A DNA stretch of 64,000 nucleotides, from assembly GCF_001998865.1 (NCBI RefSeq), contig NZ_CP019607.1, positions 2,976,001 through 3,040,000 of the forward strand. Reading direction: 5' to 3'. The stretch comes from Tessaracoccus flavescens. Its GTDB lineage: Bacteria; Actinomycetota; Actinomycetes; Propionibacteriales; Propionibacteriaceae. Below are positions 17,160-24,586 of the stretch, one piece after another. The translations under genes were made by a program, and so were the position numbers. The notes beneath the pieces were generated by a model. That model saw only the letters and a list, made by a program, of their open reading frames with translations, did no database searches and was not told where the DNA came from. The first letter of the stretch is position 1. Each line of letters opens with the position of its first letter.

Positions 17160-17905
17160 GGCTGGTCCGATTCGTCGTGGGTGTTGTGGCTGATGCCGGT
17201 GATCCGCCCGTCGCCGATGGACACGACCGTGTCGGCGAACGAGGCGATGTGCTGATCGTGGGTGACCATGATCCAGGTCTGGTTGAACCGTGCGATCACC
17301 GTGCGGAAGAGGCGAAGAGTGCGCTCGGCGGTCCTCGAGTCGAGGTTGCCCGTCGGCTCGTCCGCGAAGACGATCGCCGGTTGGACGGCCAGCGCCCGGG
17401 CGATGCCGACGCGTTGCTGCTGGCCGCCCGAGAGCTGGGACGGCCGGTGGTGGAGGTGCTGCGCGAGCCCGAGCTGGGTGAGCACCGCCCTTGCCCGCGC
17501 CTGGCGCCTCGCCTTCGCCATGCCCTGGAAGGTGAGGGGGAGCGCGACGTTGTCGAGGGCCGTCAGCGAAGGCATCAGGTTGAACGACTGGAAGATGAAG
17601 CCGACCTGTTCACGCCGGTAGGCGACGAGCTGGGCCTCGCTGAAGCGGTGCAGCGGCTGGCCCGCGACGTGGATCTCGCCCGCGGTCGGCCGCTCGAGCC
17701 CGGCGAGCATGTTGAGCAGGGTCGACTTGCCTGATCCCGAGGTGCCGACGATCGCCGTGAACGATCCGCGGGGGACTGTGAGGTTGACGTGGTTGAGCGC
17801 TGCGATGCGGGAGGACCCCACGCGGAACAGCTTGCTCAGATCGCGCGTGACGAGCAGCGGCTCACCCACGTCGGGGAGCGTCGTCGACTGGCGCGTGATG
17901 GTCAC
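17156..17905 (-). CDS. ABC transporter ATP-binding protein, MacB/LolD type
   Basis: The 249-residue ATPase has Walker A GTSGSGKST (about 54-62), Q-loop FIFQSFNLMPSLTALDNV, signature LSGGQQQRVGIARAL, Walker B AIVFADEPTGNLD and the H-loop MVTHDQH. The FQSFNLMPxLTxxDNVxLP run is typical of LolD/MacB ATPases. It is the first gene of a three-gene unit, ATPase, beta-sandwich protein and permease, all close or overlapping. Confidence 0.92.
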   Translation of the reverse strand: MTITRQSTTLPDVGEPLLVTRDLSKLFRVGSSRIAALNHVNLTVPRGSFTAIVGTSGSGKSTLLNMLAGLERPTAGEIHVAGQPLHRFSEAQLVAYRREQVGFIFQSFNLMPSLTALDNVALPLTFQGMAKARRQARARAVLTQLGLAQHLHHRPSQLSGGQQQRVGIARALAVQPAIVFADEPTGNLDSRTAERTLRLFRTVIARFNQTWIMVTHDQHIASFADTVVSIGDGRITGISHNTHDESDQP

Positions 17906-18016
17906 CTGCTGGCCTCTCGGTCACGTCGGCCAACACTGGCCGACTGGCTGTGACCCTAGTGCAGCGCCGCTGGTCGTCCGGGGATCATCGAGCGAATCGC
18001 ACCCAAAGGTCCACCC

Positions 18017-18391
18017 TTAGTTGGCCGCCAGGTGTACAGCCTCGATCTCGGCTACGACCACGGTATTGAGGGAGGCCAGATGAGCGAAGTCCTTGGGGGG
18101 TTGTCCGCGGTACAGCGGACGCACCGTCGTGAGCACCTCGAAGAGCTCGTCCTTGCTGAACTCGGCCCTGCGGGTCAGCAGGCGCAGATCGCCCCTCGCG
18201 TTGCGCAGATCCTTGAGCCTTCCGCGCCACCCGGGGTTGGACATGCGTGCGGCGTCGTCGTCCATGGCGTCGGCGAGTTGGCCGAGCGCGTCGATCAACG
18301 CGTTCAGATGCGGGCGAACCGCCTCGCGGTCGAACTCGACGACAGTCATGACCGTCTCCTCGCGGGAGAACAGTCTTGCGAAGATCCCCAT
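18017..18391 (-). CDS. Hypothetical protein, helical (124 aa)
   Basis: GAGGAGG lies six bases before the ATG at 18391, which favours this start over the internal Met at 18349. The product is hydrophilic and mostly helical with many Arg/Leu/Asp residues, and has no signal peptide. The family was not recognised. It is divergent from the rhamnose transporter remnants and separate from the ABC unit. Confidence 0.5.
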   Translation of the reverse strand: MGIFARLFSREETVMTVVEFDREAVRPHLNALIDALGQLADAMDDDAARMSNPGWRGRLKDLRNARGDLRLLTRRAEFSKDELFEVLTTVRPLYRGQPPKDFAHLASLNTVVVAEIEAVHLAAN

Positions 18392-18589
18392 CTATGCCTC
18401 CTCGTGGTGTCTGCCCAACGCTACCGCTGCCCCGGGTGAGGCGCTGGAACCGGGCTCGCCAGAATGGTGCGGTCGGCTGGCGAGCGCGGTTGAAACGTTA
18501 CCGGCTGTTGCTGGCCCCTGGCCCCGTCGCGTCTGCGAGGCCGGCCCGGAGCCCGCGCTCTCGCGTGATCAGACTGTTACCCAAGCCCG

Positions 18590-18620
18590 ATTGACACGTT
18601 TCAATTCGGTTGCGTAAGGT
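18590..18620 (+). promoter_or_regulatory. Promoter and possible LacI-type operator of the rhamnose transporter remnant
   Basis: TTGACA (18591-18596) and TAAGGT (18615-18620) are 18 bp apart. The -35 box lies in the palindrome ATTGA-CACGTT-TCAAT (18590-18605). A second similar site, TTGAAACGTTACC, lies near 18490-18502. LacI-family sugar regulators bind such A/T-armed, CG-centred sites. The remaining bases between 18392 and 18590 show nothing else. Confidence 0.5.
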
Positions 18621-18673
18621 CTCTCACATCACGGCTCACCGCTGAGCCTGAGGACCCGACGAGGAGGTTGGGA

Positions 18674-18963
18674 ATGGCCGATGCGCCGAGGTTGAAGCTC
18701 ACAGGCGTCAGCAAGAGATTCGGTTCCGTCGTCGCGCTGCGCGACGGCAACCTGGAGTTGTATCCCGGATCCATCCACGCCCTGGTGGGAGAGAACGGCG
18801 CAGGCAAGTCGACCCTGGTCAAGATCATCGCCGGCCTCTACTCCCGCGACACCGGCGCGTTCGAACTCGAGGGCGAAGAGGTCGCCTTCCGCACGACCGC
18901 CGAGTCCAAGGCCGCAGGCATCGCCGTGATCTACCGTTCGTCGTGCTCGGCCAGGCGGTGGTG
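18674..18963 (+). pseudogene. Rhamnose ABC importer ATPase, N-terminal fragment (rhaT-like)
   Basis: The start is good: GAGGAGG seven bases before ATG. The first 90 codons are a normal sugar-importer ATPase (LTGVSKRFGSVVALRDGNLE, Walker A GENGAGKST, then GIAVIY). At about 18932, where QEP and the rest should follow, the sequence jumps into a permease gene in another frame and stops. About 400 residues, including the signature motif and the second ATPase half, are missing. The gene is the 5' end of a collapsed rhaT-P-Q-S-type operon. Confidence 0.8.
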
Positions 18964-19437
18964 ATCATCACGCGCAGCGTCGATCTGTCGGTCGGCTCGA
19001 TCCTGGGCCTCACGGCCTATCTGATCGGAACCGTCTTCGTCGCGGCCCCGAACCTGCCCATCCCGCTGATCTTCCTGATCGGCTGCGTCTTCGGCGGCCT
19101 GCTCGGCTTCATCAACGGCGCCCTCGTCGCCTTCGGCAAGGTCCCGGCGATGGTGATCACCCTCGGCACGCTCTACGCCTTCCGCGGTATCAACGTGTGG
19201 TGGACGGGCTCGAACCGGATCAACGCCTCTGACCTGCCGAGCGGGTTCCTCCGGCTCGGCACCCAGCAGATCCTCGGGATCCCGGTGCTGACGATCATCG
19301 CGCTCGTCGCGCTGATCTGCGTCGCCTGGTATCTGCACAACACCCGAGGAGGCCGCGAGTTCTACGCGATCGGCTCCGACCGGAGGCGGCCGAACTCTAC
19401 GGCCTGAACAAGACCACCCGTCGGCTGATCACACCCA
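18932..19437 (+). pseudogene. Rhamnose ABC importer permease, internal fragment with frameshift
   Basis: The frame encodes FVVLGQAVVIITRSVDLSVG and four further membrane segments of a RhaP/RhaQ-type permease up to REFYAIGSD. There one base is missing (GACCGGAG where GACCCGGAG is expected), and the sequence continues in the next frame as EAAELYGLNKTTRRLI before running into the leader of the next gene near 19428. Both termini are absent: the N-terminal 45 or so residues and the C-terminal third are deleted. A second permease gene, usual in this operon, is gone completely. Confidence 0.8.
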
Positions 19438-19458
19438 CCACCAACAAGGGAAAGTCCA

Positions 19459-20055
19459 ATGAAGCTCACGTCCCTCACCGGCAAACTCATCGCGGCAGCA
19501 GCCGCCGTCAGCCTGGGCCTCACCGCCTGTGGTGGAAGCGGCGACGCGGACCCGACCGACGCCCCGACCACCGACGGCGGAGGCGCCGCGGCAAGTGGTG
19601 ACCTGTCGATCACGTTCCTGCCGAAGAACCTCGGCAATCCGTACTTCGACACCTCGAGCAAGGGCGGAAAGGTGGCCGTCGAGTCGTTCTCCGCCACCTT
19701 CGCTGAGGTTGGCCCGTCCGCCGCGACGCCCGACGCCCAGGTCACCTACATCAACACGCTGACCCAGCAGCAGGTCGGCGCCATCGTGGTGTCCGCCAAC
19801 GACCCCGCAGCGATCTGCGACGCCCTGAACGAGGCGCGCGACGGCGGCGTAAAGGTCGTCACGTTCGACTCGGACACCAACCCCGAGTGTCGTGACCTGT
19901 TCATCAACCAGGCCGACGCCGCGGGCATCGCAAAGGTGCAGGTCGAGATGGCTGCCGACCAGATCGGTGACGCAGGGCAGATCGCCATCCTTTCTGCTTC
20001 CGCCAACGCCACCAACCAGAACGCCTGGATCGACATGATGAAGCAGGAGCTCTAG
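19459..20055 (+). pseudogene. Rhamnose ABC importer substrate-binding lipoprotein, C-terminally truncated (rhaS-like)
   Basis: The intact 5' part has AAGGGAAAG as ribosome binding site, a lipoprotein signal with lipobox LTAC (Cys near residue 23), and then LSITFLPKNLGNPYFDTSS, VVSANDPAAICDALN, TFDSDTNPECRDLF and ILSASANATNQNAWIDMM, all close to RhaS proteins. After 198 residues it ends in a TAG at 20053-20055, whereas family members have about 340-350. The stop coincides with a CTAG that also provides the stop of the convergent response-regulator gene, marking a deletion end. Confidence 0.82.
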
Positions 20056-20720
20056 GCCGGCGGCCGGACGAACCCGCTGCGGTAGGCCAAAGCCACGGCG
20101 GCGGCCCGATCGCGGGACCCGGTCTTCATCAGCACCCGGGCCACGTGGGTCTTCACCGTCGCCTCGCTCAGGAACAGCCGGTCGCAGAGCTCGGCGTTCG
20201 ACAAGCCCTCGGCCACCAACGTGAGCACTTCCCTTTCGCGAGGCGTCAGCACCGCGGCCACCGCCGCCCCGTCGGGCCCGGGCGGCAGCCGCAGCGCCCG
20301 GATCACCCGGCCCACCACCGCCGGGTCGAGCCACGACTCGCCCTCGGCCACCCGCCGGATCGCCGTCGCCAGCACGTCCGCCGAGGCGTGTTTCAGCAGG
20401 AACCCACTCGCCCCCGCCCGAAGCGCCGCGTAGACGTCGGCGTCCTCGTTGAAGGTGGTCAGCACCAGCACACGCGTGAGGGCGTCCGGGGTGTGTTCCT
20501 GCTCGGCGACGATGCGCCGGGTGGCCTCGGCTCCGTCCGTGCCTGGCATCCGCAGGTCCATGACGATGACGTCGGGACGCAGTCGCTCGACGGCCGCGAT
20601 CGCCTCGTGCCCGTCGGACGCCTCGCCGACCACCTGAATCGCCGGGTCGACGCTCAACAACATGCGGACGCCGGCGCGCACCATGGGCTGGTCGTCGGCC
20701 AGGACGACGGTGACGGTCAT
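20052..20720 (-). CDS. NarL/LuxR-type response regulator
   Basis: The 222-residue regulator has a receiver domain (VVLADDQPMVRAG, phospho-Asp in VIVMDLRMPGTDG near residue 53, Thr in VLVLTTFNED, Lys in GFLLKHAS) and a C-terminal LuxR-type HTH (LTPREREVLTLVAEGLSNAELCDRLFLSEATVKTHVARVLMKT). It overlaps the histidine kinase gene by four bases, forming a two-component system. Its stop codon lies at the end of the rhamnose-operon deletion, and the C-terminus RSGFVRPPA looks complete. Confidence 0.93.
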   Translation of the reverse strand: MTVTVVLADDQPMVRAGVRMLLSVDPAIQVVGEASDGHEAIAAVERLRPDVIVMDLRMPGTDGAEATRRIVAEQEHTPDALTRVLVLTTFNEDADVYAALRAGASGFLLKHASADVLATAIRRVAEGESWLDPAVVGRVIRALRLPPGPDGAAVAAVLTPREREVLTLVAEGLSNAELCDRLFLSEATVKTHVARVLMKTGSRDRAAAVALAYRSGFVRPPA

Positions 20721-21910
20721 CGGGTGCCTCCTGCGGGGTCGAGGGGGAGCCGGGCGCGGGTGCGGAACCCGTCGGCGGTGGGTCCGGCAGCGAGAGTGCC
20801 ACCGACGGTGCTGACGCGCTCGGCCAGGCCGCTCAGCCCGTGTCCGCCGGGCAGTGCGTGCGGGCGGACGGGGCCGGTGCGGGTGCTCACCTCGATGGTC
20901 AGGGCCGGCGCCGACCACGCGACGTCGACCGCGGCGCTTCCGCCGTGCCCGGCGTGCTTCATCGCGTTCGTCAGGCACTCCTGGACGACGCGGAATGCGG
21001 TGTGCTCGACGCTGGGATCGAGCGTGCGTCGGGCTCCCGTTTCGACGAAGGTGACGCGGACGCCGGCGTCCTGGGCCAGCGCGACCAACGCGGGTACCTC
21101 GGTCCAGCGACGCAGTCCGGGATCGGCGTCGTCGCCCGGTCCCGTGATGAGTCCCAGCAGGCGGTGCAGTTCGCGCATGCCCTGGGAGGCTGCGTCCTCG
21201 ATGCTGGTCAGGGTGCCGGCGAGGGGGTCGGTGGGTCGTTGCGCGGCGAGCACGGTGCGAGCGCCGGCGGCCTGCAGGGCGATGCCCGACAGGGAGTGCG
21301 CGACGGTGTCGTGCAGTTCCCGTGCGATGCGGGTCCGCTCGCGGGCGCGCGCCTGCTCCTCGGATGCCGCGAGCTCGGCTGACAGCCGGTCGACCTGATC
21401 GGCGCCCCGGCGCAGCCGCAGCGCCAGGGCGACGACCAACGCGTAGACGACCACCCACACGCCGAAGATGAAAGCGACGGCCCCCGGGTCGCCGCCGGGG
21501 CGGCCTGTGACGAACGCGGCGGTGCTGACCGACGAGACCGTGACGGGGACGAGAGCGGCAGCAGCCGCGACGGCGGTGGCGGCGCGGCTCTGGTTACGCG
21601 CCACCCGGAACAGCCCCAGCAGCAGGCCGGCGTTGGGATCGTAGGTCGGTACGAGCAGGCACCAGCACCCCACCACCCACACCCCGAGGAAGCCGATGCG
21701 GGGGCGTTCCGGAAGGGCGGCCAAGGGGAGGAACCCGACGACCGTCACGGCCACGACCGCCTCCCACGGCAGGGTGTCACCCCAGCGGGTCAGCGGCGCG
21801 CCTCCCCACGCCGCCAGTTGCGCCGCGCAGGCGAGGGTGGCCACGACGGTGGGCGTCACCCGACGGGGCCGGCCGGTCGTCGGGGGTGCGGTCGCCAAGC
21901 CGGCAGTCAC
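20717..21910 (-). CDS. Sensor histidine kinase, HisKA_3 type
   Basis: The 397-residue membrane kinase has several N-terminal helices (about 22-165), a linker helix, the H-box ERTRIARELHDTVAHSLSGI (phospho-His near residue 199), the N-box ECLTNAMKHAGHG and the G-box GGHGLSGLAERV. It lacks any large extracellular sensor domain, so it probably senses a membrane-related or intramembrane signal. It is coupled to the response regulator by an ATGA overlap. Targets are unknown; the neighbouring 112-aa protein gene is a candidate. Confidence 0.92.
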   Translation of the reverse strand: MTAGLATAPPTTGRPRRVTPTVVATLACAAQLAAWGGAPLTRWGDTLPWEAVVAVTVVGFLPLAALPERPRIGFLGVWVVGCWCLLVPTYDPNAGLLLGLFRVARNQSRAATAVAAAAALVPVTVSSVSTAAFVTGRPGGDPGAVAFIFGVWVVVYALVVALALRLRRGADQVDRLSAELAASEEQARARERTRIARELHDTVAHSLSGIALQAAGARTVLAAQRPTDPLAGTLTSIEDAASQGMRELHRLLGLITGPGDDADPGLRRWTEVPALVALAQDAGVRVTFVETGARRTLDPSVEHTAFRVVQECLTNAMKHAGHGGSAAVDVAWSAPALTIEVSTRTGPVRPHALPGGHGLSGLAERVSTVGGTLAAGPTADGFRTRARLPLDPAGGTR

Positions 21911-21914
21911 GGCG

Positions 21915-22253
21915 TCAGCAGTAGGGGAGCCGGGGCAGCAGGAAGCACCACAGAGGCTTGTGGGCCGGTCCCGGCCGGACGACGTCGCCCTCGTCGGCGT
22001 CCCAGAAGGGTCCCGGGTCGGGGTCCGGTACGTCCGCGCTGCCCGGGGGCAGCAGGAGCGCCGTGATCAGGGGCGGGTGCACCGAGTGCTGGACGTCGAT
22101 CACGTCGAACCGGCAGCCGTCCTCGAACCGCACCGTGAGGGGCGCGGTGAGGCGCTCCGTCCCGGTGTGGATGATGGTGTCCGGCAGCTCGAGGCGTCCG
22201 GTGGCGACGACCATGTCGTCCTGCTCGATGGTGACCACGGGCCGTTGGGTCAT
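21915..22253 (-). CDS. Hypothetical 112-aa protein upstream of the two-component genes
   Basis: The ATG at 22253 gives a compact, mostly beta protein (VVTIEQDDMVVATGRLELPD, then DGCRFDVIDVQHSVHPPLI) with a Pro/Asp-rich C-terminal part and no signal peptide. Its stop is four bases before the histidine kinase start, so it is probably the first gene of that operon. The family was not recognised. The 250 bases to the divergent secreted-protein gene probably hold both promoters, but no clear boxes were seen. Confidence 0.5.
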   Translation of the reverse strand: MTQRPVVTIEQDDMVVATGRLELPDTIIHTGTERLTAPLTVRFEDGCRFDVIDVQHSVHPPLITALLLPPGSADVPDPDPGPFWDADEGDVVRPGPAHKPLWCFLLPRLPYC

Positions 22254-22503
22254 GGCGGGTCCTCTCGTGGGGGTGGTGCAGATACCCCTCACCCTGCCCG
22301 GGCCGGGCCCCGGGGGCATCCTCCCCCGAGGGTAGCGCCGTGACCCCTCGTCGGGTAGGGCTGCGTACCGCACCGGGATGATGCCGCAGGGGCCCCCGGC
22401 AGGCCGAGCGGATACCGGGGTGCTCCGACGCGGCCGGTGCCCCCGGCGCGACAGGATCGGAGCACGTGTCGCACCGGCACGCCTGACACCCTCAGGAGGA
22501 CTC

Positions 22504-23634
22504 ATGCCCACCCCCACCCGAAGCCAGGCCGTGGCCCTGTTGGTCGCCGCCCTCGTCGTCCCGACGTTGGGAACCTCGGCCGCCATGGCCACCGAGATCG
22601 GCCGCCGGCCCCCACCCATCTTCGGCTGCATCCCCCAGCGGATGATCGACGACTCGTGCCCGCCCGAACCGCCGCCGCCGCCCGATCCGGATCCGACACC
22701 GACGCCCGTCCCCCCACCTCCTCCGCCGGCCCCTCCTCCGCCGCCCCCGCCTCCGCCGGCCCCGTTGCCGCCCGACCCGACCCAGGCCGCGCCCGCGGGT
22801 GCCACCGCCAAGCTCGAGCGCTGGGCGCTGCTCAGCAAGCAGCCCAAGCCCGACAAGCGGACGCTGAACGGAACGCCTCCGCACCACAACGGCCAGCTCA
22901 GCTGGCGCATGGAGAAGGACCTCGGAAGGGCCTACCCGACCCAGGTGCCCGGCAGCGCCCCGCTCTACCGATGCTTCCTCTACGGCTGGAACGAGATGAG
23001 CTCCCGGGACCCCGGCTGTGAAGGTGCCGGCGTCAACCTCGGCGTCCTGGGCCACGTCCTGACCGGCCCGACCACCGATTCCGTGCCGCTGTACCGTTGC
23101 CGGCTGGCGTCACGCCCGGACGGCTTCGAGGCGGGCGACCACTTCGACAGCCTGCAGGCCGACTGCGAGGGGAACCCGTCCGACGGCATCGTGGGGTGGA
23201 TTCTTCCCGCCCCGGCCACGACGCCCCCGCCTCCTCCGCCTCCGCCTCCGGCGCCGACGCCGGCGTACAAGTCAGCCGTCCTTGGGCACACGTGCGACGC
23301 GTGGCGTGGGCTGCTGCTGCAGATCAAGGCGCCGAACGGGCCGGTGCCCGCTGGAACGACGTGGAAGGTGAGCAAGTCCGACATCCAGCCGATCGCGCTC
23401 ACGACGATCCCGGACCATCCCGATATCAGCGTCGAGGTGATCGACTACCGCAACCTGAAGGTGATCGCGAAGCGGGACCTGCCACGGAACACCATCGTGA
23501 ACCTGCACACCTACAACTTCTCGATCCCCAACACCTTCTACGGCCCACGGACGGCCGTATCCATCGAGGGAACCAGCCTCTACGGCGGCTCCCGGCACGT
23601 CACCTGGTGGTCCACCGACAGCAGTCCGTGCTGA
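22504..23634 (+). CDS. Secreted proline-rich repeat protein
   Basis: The 376-residue protein has AGGAGG seven bases before the ATG and a signal peptide (about 1-28). It has two long polyproline stretches (about residues 57-95 and 240-252) and, between them, a domain with APLYRCFLYGWNEMSSRDPGC and a second copy SVPLYRCRLASRPDGFEAGDH. This pair resembles the YRxxxxxxxDHFxS tandem repeats (DUF5648-like, PLYRLY type) of secreted proteins. The C-terminal domain (about 255-376) is beta-rich with two Cys. It is probably extracellular. It is divergent from the sensor operon, which may control it. Confidence 0.6.
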   Translation: MPTPTRSQAVALLVAALVVPTLGTSAAMATEIGRRPPPIFGCIPQRMIDDSCPPEPPPPPDPDPTPTPVPPPPPPAPPPPPPPPPAPLPPDPTQAAPAGATAKLERWALLSKQPKPDKRTLNGTPPHHNGQLSWRMEKDLGRAYPTQVPGSAPLYRCFLYGWNEMSSRDPGCEGAGVNLGVLGHVLTGPTTDSVPLYRCRLASRPDGFEAGDHFDSLQADCEGNPSDGIVGWILPAPATTPPPPPPPPPAPTPAYKSAVLGHTCDAWRGLLLQIKAPNGPVPAGTTWKVSKSDIQPIALTTIPDHPDISVEVIDYRNLKVIAKRDLPRNTIVNLHTYNFSIPNTFYGPRTAVSIEGTSLYGGSRHVTWWSTDSSPC

Positions 23635-23662
23635 CAGGAGACTGAACCCATCCCCCAACAGC

Positions 23663-23698
23663 AGCGGTTCCCGTCCAACGCTCTGGACGGGAACCGCT
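23663..23698. terminator. Strong hairpin terminator
   Basis: Perfect 15-bp arms (AGCGGTTCCCGTCCA and its complement) enclose a 6-base loop, 29 bases after the stop of the secreted protein. There is no long T-run, as is common in high-GC actinobacteria. Confidence 0.78.
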
Positions 23699-23729
23699 CG
23701 CTGATCAGCCCAGCAGTTGGGCGGCGAGC

Positions 23730-24287
23730 TCTTTCGCGTCGGCGGCCGGGGCGGTGGCCGACATCTCTGACGGGGCGACCATCGCCGTCGGCGGCTTCGG
23801 GCTCACGGGCATCCCGTGGTTCCTGATCGACGCGCTGCTGGAGCACGGGGCGTCCGACCTGGAGGTCGTCAGTAACAACCTCGGCGTGGACGGCCAGGGC
23901 CTGGGCAAACTGCTCGAGGCGCACCGGATCCGCCGGGCGGTCTCCAGCTACATAGGCGAGAACAAGGAGTTCATGCGCCAGTACCTCGCCGGTGAGCTCG
24001 AGGTCGAGCTGACCCCGCAGGGGACCCTCGCCGACCGGCACGGCAACCTGCGCTTCCACGCCGCGGCCCAGAACTTCAACCCGCCCGCCGCGATGTCGGG
24101 CCGACTGACCATCGTCGAGGCCGAGAAGGTCGGCGAGCCCGGCGAGCTGGACCCCGCCGACGTGCACGTCGCCGGTGTCTTCGTCGACCGGGTTGTGGCG
24201 CTCACGCCCGAGGGGCCGAGTTCAAGATGATCGAGAAGCGGACGACGACCCCTCGCCCTTCGACAGGCTCAGGGGTCCGGAACGGAC
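23730..24287 (+). pseudogene. 3-oxoacid CoA-transferase subunit A (scoA-like), internally deleted and frameshifted
   Basis: The frame begins without a start codon as SFASAAGAVADISDGATIAV, then GGFGLTGIPWFLIDAL, normal for SCOT subunit A. After LTPQGTLADR it jumps in frame to HGNLRFHAAAQNFNPP, losing roughly 45-50 residues of the family's middle. It then runs to VVALTPEG, where a frame change leads to AEFKMIEKRTT, the usual family end. Start, centre and frame are all damaged, so no active subunit can be made. Family role: transfer of CoA between succinyl-CoA and acetoacetate. Confidence 0.78.
24256..24274 (+). repeat. REP-like 19-base motif CCCTTCGACAGGCTCAGGG
   Basis: This sequence, with imperfect dyad symmetry (CCCT..AGGG), is of a kind I remember as dispersed in intergenic DNA of many actinobacteria. 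Only one copy is in the window, between scoA and scoB, so its repeat nature here is from memory only. Confidence 0.35.
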
Positions 24288-24299
24288 AGGAGGCCTGAC

Positions 24300-24586
24300 A
24301 TGGCATGGACGCGTGAGGAGATGGCCGCCCGGGCCGCCCAGGAGCTGTCGGACGGCCACCAGAACAAGCACGGCGAGTCGAAGGTCCTGTCGTCCTGCTC
24401 GTTGCCGCTGACCGGCGAGGCGGTGGTGAAGCGCGCCATCACCAACCTCGGCGTCCTCGACCGCGCGGGAACTCACTACGTGCTGCGCGAGCTCGCCCCG
24501 GGGTCACGCTCCAGCAGATCCTGGACGCCACCGACGCGTTGGTCGACACCAGCGAGCTCGCGGCGTCCAGGACGCCGGATCAGTAG
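24300..24586 (+). pseudogene. 3-oxoacid CoA-transferase subunit B (scoB-like), internally deleted and frameshifted
   Basis: AGGAGG and ATG are followed by the normal beginning MAWTREEMAARAAQELSDG. The central 120 or more residues (including the catalytic Glu region) are missing, and the sequence resumes at KVLSSCSLPLTGEAVVKRAI and LRELAPG. There one G is missing from a G run; in the corrected frame it continues TLQQILDATDALVDTSELAA and ends at TAG 24584-24586. It overlaps the end of the convergent sugar transferase by seven bases. Confidence 0.78.

Noticed and set aside
22670..22770. Possible short tandem repeat of CCGCCGCC and CCTCCG
   Set aside because: Codon repeats of a polyproline stretch in a secreted protein; no independent repeat element.
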